From positions 1 through 37,709 of the forward strand of contig JANYJL010000032.1 of NCBI GenBank assembly GCA_025361845.1: 37,709 nucleotides of DNA, given 5' to 3'. The notes below the pieces were generated by a model. The model searched no databases. It was given only the letters and a program-made list of their open reading frames with translations, and was not told the DNA's origin. Source of the stretch: Rhizobacter sp. (GTDB lineage: Bacteria > Pseudomonadota > Gammaproteobacteria > Burkholderiales > Burkholderiaceae_C). Positions 33,142 through 37,709 of this stretch are shown in pieces. Both the position numbers and the translations under genes were made by a program. Each line of letters starts with the position of its first letter. The stretch's first letter is position 1.

Positions 33142-34017
33142 ATGACCGATTTCCTCCAACTCTTTATGTCCGGCATGGCCACCGGCAGCATCTACGCGCT
33201 CGCCGCGTTGGGCTTCACGCTGCTGTGGCAAGCCTCCGGCACCATCAACTTCGCCCAGGGCGAATTCGTGATGCTGCCGGCCTTCATGATGCTCGGCTTC
33301 GCCTCCTTCGGCGCGCCGATGGCCCTGGCCTTCGTGTTGACCTGCCTCGTCAGCGTCGGCGTGCTCGGCTGGGCCTTCAAACGCGGCATCGTCGATCCGC
33401 TGCTGCGCTTCGGTTTGATGCCGATCGTGGTGGCCACCATCGGCCTGGCGATCGCGATGCGCAACGGTGTGCGCGCCGGCTACAGCGCGGAAGCGCATCC
33501 GTTCCCGAGCCTGTTCGTCGACAAGCTGTTCAACGTGGCGGGGGTCACCGTCACGCTGGCCGACATCGGCACCCTGGTGCTGGCGTTGGCCCTCGTGATC
33601 GTCACGCAATCCTTCCTCGCCAAGACCGTCACCGGCCGGGCGATGCAGGCGGTGGCGCAGAACACCGAGAGCGCCACGGTGCTCGGCATCAACGTGCCGC
33701 GCATGGTGTTCTACACGTTCGCGATCAATGCGCTGCTGGCCTGCGCCGCGGCGATCCTCGTCACGCCGACCTACCTCGCCAAGTTCGACATGGGCGAGTC
33801 GCTCGGCAACAAGGCCTTCTTCGCCGCGATCATCGGCGGCTTCAACAACACGCGTGGCGCGCTGCTCGGTGGCCTGATCGTCGGCGTGGCCGAGAACCTG
33901 GCCGGCGCCTACATCTCGCCGGCCTACAAGGACGCCGTCGCCCTCGTCATCTTCATGCTCGTGATCCTGTTCAAACCACAGGGTCTCTTGGGCAAGAAGG
34001 AAGAACGGAAAGTCTGA
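33142..34017 (+). CDS. LivH-like ABC transporter permease
   Basis: A 291-residue inner-membrane permease with about eight hydrophobic segments. The N-terminal SGMATGSIYALAALGFTLLW and GTINFAQGEFVML are hallmarks of LivH. The C-terminal half has GGFNNTRGALLGGLIVGVAENL. It pairs with the LivM-like protein encoded 12 bp downstream. Only a weak ribosome site precedes the ATG, consistent with lower expression than the binding protein. Confidence 0.93.
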   Translation: MTDFLQLFMSGMATGSIYALAALGFTLLWQASGTINFAQGEFVMLPAFMMLGFASFGAPMALAFVLTCLVSVGVLGWAFKRGIVDPLLRFGLMPIVVATIGLAIAMRNGVRAGYSAEAHPFPSLFVDKLFNVAGVTVTLADIGTLVLALALVIVTQSFLAKTVTGRAMQAVAQNTESATVLGINVPRMVFYTFAINALLACAAAILVTPTYLAKFDMGESLGNKAFFAAIIGGFNNTRGALLGGLIVGVAENLAGAYISPAYKDAVALVIFMLVILFKPQGLLGKKEERKV

Positions 34018-34029
34018 GGAGCACACACC

Positions 34030-35016
34030 ATGAAAAAGTCCACTCTGCTGGCCGGCCTCGTTCTGGTGCTGTTCCTCGCCATCCCGCCCTTCCTGAAGAG
34101 CTATGGCATCTACCTGTTCAGCTACTGGCTGATCTTCGTCATCGCCACCATGGGCCTCAACCTCACGGTCGGCTATGCGGGCCAGAAGTCGCTGGGACAC
34201 GCGGCCTTCTTCGGCATCGGGGCCTACACCGTCGCCATCCTGATGAAGGCGGGCTTCAGTTTCTGGTTCGGCCTGCCGGTCGCGATGATCGGTTGTTTCG
34301 TCGTCGGCCTCGGCCTGGGTTTTCCCGCGCTGCGCGTGCAGACCATCTACCTCGCCTTCGCGACACTCGGCTTCAACACCGCCGTGTGGCTGGTGATGCG
34401 CAATGAAGAGTGGCTGACCGGCGGCACCTTCGGCATCAACAACATCGCGCGGCCGAGCCTGTTCGGCTTCTTGCTCGATGGTGCGTTGCCCTACTACTAC
34501 TTCATCCTCGCGGTGACGATCATCCTCGGCGCGCTGTTGTGGCGCCTGCTCAGTTCGCCCTGGGGCAAGGCCTTCACCGCGCTGCGCGACAACCCGATCC
34601 GCGCCGAGAGTCTGGGCATCAATGTGCAGGCCTACACGCTGCTCGCCTTCGCGATCGGCGCGGTGTTCGCCGGTGTCGCTGGTGCGCTGTTCGCATCGCT
34701 GGTGCAGTTCATCGAGCCGGCACCGTTCGCGGTGGGCGCTTCGATCATGATGTACCTGATGGTCGTGCTCGGCGGCCCGGGTTACTTCTTCGGCCCGCTG
34801 CTCGGTTCCGCAGTCGGCGTGCTCTTGCCAGAGTGGCTGCGCTTCGCCCAAGCCTGGTACCTGTTCGTCTTCGGCGCGGCCGTCGTACTGCTGATGCTGT
34901 GGCTGCCCGATGGGTTGCTGAGCATTCCTGATCGTCTGCGCAACCGGCGTCTTGCCAAGGAAGCATCCGCGGCACGCGCCGCATCTGCCGCAGCGGCGAT
35001 GGGAGCCCAATCATGA
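34030..35016 (+). CDS. LivM-like ABC transporter permease
   Basis: A 328-residue permease with about nine membrane segments. TVGYAGQKSLGHAAFFGIGAY and ALRDNPIRAESLGIN are typical LivM signatures; the latter is the ATPase docking loop. The protein ends in an Ala-rich basic tail (about 305-328) not needed for the fold. GAGGAG at 34016-34021 precedes the ATG, and its stop overlaps the next start by ATGA. Confidence 0.93.
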   Translation: MKKSTLLAGLVLVLFLAIPPFLKSYGIYLFSYWLIFVIATMGLNLTVGYAGQKSLGHAAFFGIGAYTVAILMKAGFSFWFGLPVAMIGCFVVGLGLGFPALRVQTIYLAFATLGFNTAVWLVMRNEEWLTGGTFGINNIARPSLFGFLLDGALPYYYFILAVTIILGALLWRLLSSPWGKAFTALRDNPIRAESLGINVQAYTLLAFAIGAVFAGVAGALFASLVQFIEPAPFAVGASIMMYLMVVLGGPGYFFGPLLGSAVGVLLPEWLRFAQAWYLFVFGAAVVLLMLWLPDGLLSIPDRLRNRRLAKEASAARAASAAAAMGAQS

Positions 35017-35774
35017 GCAGTCCGGTTCTGAAGGTCACCGACCTCAAGAAGGCCTACGGCGCCATCCAGGCCGTCGGCGGTGTGTCGTTCGAAGTGATGC
35101 CGGGAGAAATCTTCGGCGTCATCGGGCCCAACGGTTCGGGCAAGACGACGATGTTCAACAGCGTGCTCGGGCAGATCACGCCCGACGCCGGCAAGATCGA
35201 ACTCAACGGCCAGGACATCACCCAGCTGAGCCCGCTGGAGCTGAACCGGCGTGGCGTCGGCCGCACCTTCCAGACCTTGCAGGTGTTCGGCAAGATGACG
35301 GTGCGTGACAACCTGATCGTCGCCGCCCAGGAACACAAGGGTTCGATGGGCAGCCGCATGCTCGCGCCGGGTGATTCGGGCCTGGGCGCGAAGGCGGACG
35401 AATTGATCGACCTGTTCCGCATCCGCCACGTCGCCGACAAACCCGCCGGCGCGCTGAGCTACGGCCAGCAGAAGCTGGTCGACATCGCGATGGCCTTCAT
35501 GAGCGAGCCGGCCCTGGTGCTGCTGGACGAACCTTGCGCGGGTGTGAACCCGAGCCTCGTCGGTGGCATCAGCACCTTGCTCAAGCAACTGAACGCCAAG
35601 CGCGGCGCAAGTGGCATGGGCGGCAGCTTCATCGTGATCGAACACAACATGGACTTCGTGATGGACCTGTGCCACCGCATCATGGTGATGGTCGAAGGCA
35701 AGGTGATGGCGATCGGCACACCGGCCGAAATCCGCGGCAACAAGCAGGTGCTCGACGCTTATTTGGGTAACTGA
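35013..35774 (+). CDS. LivG-like ABC transporter ATPase
   Basis: A 253-residue ATPase. Walker A is GPNGSGKTT at 38-46, with RTFQTLQVFGKMTV as the Q-loop region, signature LSYGQQK, Walker B ALVLLDEP followed by CAGVNP, and switch IEHNMDFVM. These match LivG, including the long insertion after the Q loop. It forms a heterodimer with the LivF-like ATPase 14 bp downstream. Confidence 0.94.
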   Translation: MSSPVLKVTDLKKAYGAIQAVGGVSFEVMPGEIFGVIGPNGSGKTTMFNSVLGQITPDAGKIELNGQDITQLSPLELNRRGVGRTFQTLQVFGKMTVRDNLIVAAQEHKGSMGSRMLAPGDSGLGAKADELIDLFRIRHVADKPAGALSYGQQKLVDIAMAFMSEPALVLLDEPCAGVNPSLVGGISTLLKQLNAKRGASGMGGSFIVIEHNMDFVMDLCHRIMVMVEGKVMAIGTPAEIRGNKQVLDAYLGN

Positions 35775-35788
35775 CCTGGGGAACTGAC

Positions 35789-36529
35789 ATGGCAAATGAA
35801 ATCGGTATCGAATTCGACAACGTGGTGGCGGGCTACAAGGATTTCATGATCCTGAACAACCTGTCCTTCAAGGCCAAACGCGGCGCGATCACCTTGCTGC
35901 TCGGGCCGAACGGTGCAGGAAAATCGACCGTGCTGAAGACGCTCTTCGGCGTGCTGAAGGTGCGCCAGGGAAAGATCAAGCTGGAGGGTGAAGACATCAC
36001 CGGCACGGACTCGCGCGGCCTGCTCGCCAAGGGCGTGGCCTTCGTGCCGCAGGGGCGCAACCTGTTCGGGCAGCTGAGCGTGTTCCAGAACCTCGAACTC
36101 GGCGGCATCACGCTCGGCATGAAGACGACGCACGAGCGCATCCCCGAGGTGCTGGAGCGTTTCCCGCGCGTGAAGGAGCGGCTGCACTCGCAGGCCTCGG
36201 CCTTGTCGGGTGGCGAGCAGAAGCAGCTCGAGATCGGCCGCGCGCTGCTGCTGCGCCCGCGTGTGCTGCTGATCGACGAGCCGTCGATCGGCCTCTCGCC
36301 GCTGATCGTGCTCGATGTGTTCAAGCTGCTGCGCAAGCTCGCCGACCAGGGCACGACGGTGCTGATGGTCGAGCAGAACGTGAAGAGCGCACTCAAGTTC
36401 TCGGACGAGGCGATCGCGCTCGAATCCGGCCACCAACGCATGCACAAGCGGGCCGACGAATTGCTTTCGGATCCGAACCTGGAGCACCTGTTCCTGGGCA
36501 GCGCGGCGGCCGCGCCGAAGGCGGCCTGA
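35789..36529 (+). CDS. LivF-like ABC transporter ATPase
   Basis: A 246-residue ATPase. Walker A is GPNGAGKST at 39-47, with FVPQGRNLFGQLSV as the Q-loop region, signature LSGGEQKQLEIGRAL, Walker B VLLIDEPSIGLSP and switch MVEQNVKSAL. It completes a five-part Liv-type importer. The gap to the next gene contains a possible internal promoter. Confidence 0.94.
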   Translation: MANEIGIEFDNVVAGYKDFMILNNLSFKAKRGAITLLLGPNGAGKSTVLKTLFGVLKVRQGKIKLEGEDITGTDSRGLLAKGVAFVPQGRNLFGQLSVFQNLELGGITLGMKTTHERIPEVLERFPRVKERLHSQASALSGGEQKQLEIGRALLLRPRVLLIDEPSIGLSPLIVLDVFKLLRKLADQGTTVLMVEQNVKSALKFSDEAIALESGHQRMHKRADELLSDPNLEHLFLGSAAAAPKAA

Positions 36530-36558
36530 AGCCCGCAAAAATCGCTGGCAAAAGCGCT

Positions 36559-36586
36559 TTGGCCCGGCCGCGGAGCGCTTGATAAT
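36559..36586 (+). promoter_or_regulatory. Candidate internal promoter before the VOC gene
   Basis: TTGGCC (36559-36564) and GATAAT (36581-36586) are 16 bp apart, 35 bp upstream of the preferred VOC start. The 10-bp palindrome AAAGCGCTTT (36551-36560) overlaps the -35 box and could be a binding site. Both calls rest on pattern only. Confidence 0.3.
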
Positions 36587-36621
36587 GGGCGCATTGAACC
36601 GAGTCTGAACCGAGGATGCCG

Positions 36622-37500
36622 ATGAGCCCGAGCGACCGCGAAGCGATCTCCACCGCCACCAACCCGCTCGGCCTGGACGGCATCGAGTTCGTCGAATACT
36701 CGACCAGCAAACCCCAGGCGCTCGGCCAGGTGCTGGAAATGATGGGTTTTCGCCCGGTCGCACGGCACCGCTCGCGGGAAGTGCTGCTGTACCGCCAGGG
36801 TGGCATGAACGTGATCGTGAACGCGCACGACAGCGGCCTGCCGCGCAGCGTGCGGCCGTCCGAGACGCCGGTGATCGCGGCCATCGCGCTGCGCGTGCGC
36901 GACGCGGCCGCTGCCTACAAACACGTGCTGGCGCGCGGCGCCTGGGCGGTGCCGACCAACGTGGAGGTGATGGAGCTCAACATCCCGGCGATCCACGGCG
37001 TGGGCACGAGCCGCATCTACTTCGTCGACCGGACGCGCGACTTTTCGATCTACGACGTCGATTTCATTCCGATTCCGACCGTGGACCTGAAGCCGCCCGC
37101 GCTGCACGGCATGCACTTCTTCGGCCTGGTGCAGTACATCGGCGTCGAGCGCACCGAAGACTGGACCGAGTTCTACGCCGAGCTGTTCGGCTTCAAGCCG
37201 CTGTCCGACGCAGAACGTTTCGGCGTGCTGCCCAAGGGGCGTGTGCTGAAGAGCCCGTGCGAGGGCTTCTTCTGGCAGCTGATCGAACCCGAGCCAGGCC
37301 TCTTGGACCTGGAAGGCGACGAGCTGCTGCAACGCATCGGCATCGGCACGCCCGACGTGCTGGGCGCGGTGGCGGCCCTGCGCGCACGCGGTGTCGGCTT
37401 CGTCGAATCGCAGGGCGTGCACTCCGATGCGCGCGGTGCGCTGACCCAGGGCTACCTCGGTGGTGTGATGTTCGAGCTGGTCCACAATGACCGTGCCTGA
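36622..37500 (+). CDS. HPPD-like VOC protein, resembles the C-terminal domain of QuiC
   Basis: A 292-residue protein with two vicinal-oxygen-chelate halves, related to 4-hydroxyphenylpyruvate dioxygenase. In true HPPD the iron ligands are His, His and Glu in the C-terminal half. Here the counterparts read H165 (GMHFFG), R238 (QRIGIGTPDV, where HPPD has QHIALAT) and E285 (MFELVHN). The central ligand is lost, so dioxygenase activity is doubtful. In pseudomonads an HPPD-like domain is fused behind 3-dehydroshikimate dehydratase (QuiC); the next gene here encodes the dehydratase-like part. ATG at 36622 is preferred over 36616, because GAGG at 36612-36615 then has a six-base spacing. Confidence 0.82.
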   Translation: MSPSDREAISTATNPLGLDGIEFVEYSTSKPQALGQVLEMMGFRPVARHRSREVLLYRQGGMNVIVNAHDSGLPRSVRPSETPVIAAIALRVRDAAAAYKHVLARGAWAVPTNVEVMELNIPAIHGVGTSRIYFVDRTRDFSIYDVDFIPIPTVDLKPPALHGMHFFGLVQYIGVERTEDWTEFYAELFGFKPLSDAERFGVLPKGRVLKSPCEGFFWQLIEPEPGLLDLEGDELLQRIGIGTPDVLGAVAALRARGVGFVESQGVHSDARGALTQGYLGGVMFELVHNDRA

Positions 37501-37524
37501 TACGACCGCGCAGCACGCCGCATC

Positions 37525-37709
37525 ATGAGTCAATTCACAGGGAACATCGACGGTTTCGGGATGGACACCATCTCGCTCGCGGGCACGCTGCCCGCCAAGC
37601 TGCGCGCGGTGCGCGAGGCCGGCTTCTCGCAGATCATGCTGTCGGCGCGCGACATCGTCGGTCACGAGGCCGGTGTCGAGGCGGCGGTGCAGGCGGTACG
37701 CGACAGCGG
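37525..37709 (+). CDS. TIM-barrel protein, probable 3-dehydroshikimate dehydratase (partial)
   Basis: The first 61 residues of a gene cut by the window end. FGMDTISLAGTLPAKLRAVREAGF and the next strand (SQIMLSARDIVGHEAG) match the start of sugar-phosphate-isomerase/AP-endonuclease-2-type barrels, in particular the N-terminal domain of QuiC (TVSLSGTLPEKL). That enzyme converts 3-dehydroshikimate to protocatechuate. The gene follows the HPPD-like gene by 24 bp. The catalytic metal ligands lie beyond the window, so the assignment depends on the N-terminus and context. Confidence 0.7.
   Translation, partial: MSQFTGNIDGFGMDTISLAGTLPAKLRAVREAGFSQIMLSARDIVGHEAGVEAAVQAVRDS

Noticed and set aside
33094-35010. 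638-codon minus-strand open frame opposite the LivH/LivM genes
   Set aside because: The His/Gln/Glu/Asp-rich translation is the expected reverse complement of hydrophobic membrane segments.
31887-36529. Annotation of the transporter as a branched-chain amino acid importer
   Set aside because: The family is Liv-type, but all neighbours concern hydroaromatic acids, so a firm substrate label would be misleading.

Overview
This 37.7 kb window is GC-rich, gene-dense chromosomal DNA. The gene content points to a betaproteobacterium of the order Burkholderiales, probably near the Rubrivivax/Leptothrix/Roseateles group. The main clues are a glucokinase fused to an RpiR-type regulator, a PPi-dependent phosphofructokinase, a DUF1415 protein, HDOD proteins and a nagZ of the betaproteobacterial type. 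This placement is an inference from gene families; no rRNA or tRNA gene is present. No gene-free stretch exceeds 300 bp; the longest gap is the roughly 265 bp divergent control region at 12112-12376.

Region 1 (1-1034) holds nagZ (peptidoglycan recycling), whose first ~25 residues seem to be missing or out of frame.

Region 2 (1157-8132) is a tightly packed signalling operon. It encodes a PAS-GGDEF(degenerate)-EAL-REC protein, a 58-codon ORF, an HDOD protein, a 37-codon leader ORF, a soluble histidine kinase, a REC-HD-GYP protein (the motif reads GTP) and a REC protein. Most junctions overlap or nearly overlap. One kinase probably feeds three receiver domains, two of them on predicted c-di-GMP phosphodiesterases.

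Region 3 (8196-10202) has an enoyl-CoA hydratase facing an MFS transporter.

Region 4 (10252-21772) is a sugar regulon. A glucokinase-RpiR fusion diverges from an alpha-glucoside operon: ThuE-like binding protein, two permeases, two tandem GH13_23-type glucosidases, an MsmK/UgpC-type ATPase and a third, oligo-1,6-glucosidase-type GH13 enzyme. Two 15-bp sites of the form TGTAC-N4-ATTACA, one beside each divergent gene, look like operators for the fused RpiR/HexR-like domain. Disaccharides would be imported, hydrolysed to glucose, phosphorylated by the fusion protein and sensed by its own regulatory half.

Region 5 (21874-30036) is mixed: a WXXGXW lipoprotein, an Ogt-type methyltransferase, a PPi-phosphofructokinase, a P-loop protein, a Ser/Thr kinase coupled to an OmpA-like lipoprotein, a frameshifted HDOD-GAF protein and a DUF1415 protein.

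Region 6 (30052-37709, running off the end) looks like a hydroaromatic-acid (quinate/shikimate-like) uptake and catabolism locus. A PcaU/PobR-type IclR regulator diverges from a shikimate-dehydrogenase-like gene, a complete Liv-type ABC transporter, an HPPD-like VOC protein with a degraded metal site, and the start of a TIM-barrel gene resembling 3-dehydroshikimate dehydratase. The last two resemble the two halves of the fused QuiC enzyme of pseudomonads, here separate and in reverse order. This locus is the best candidate for an incompletely described system.
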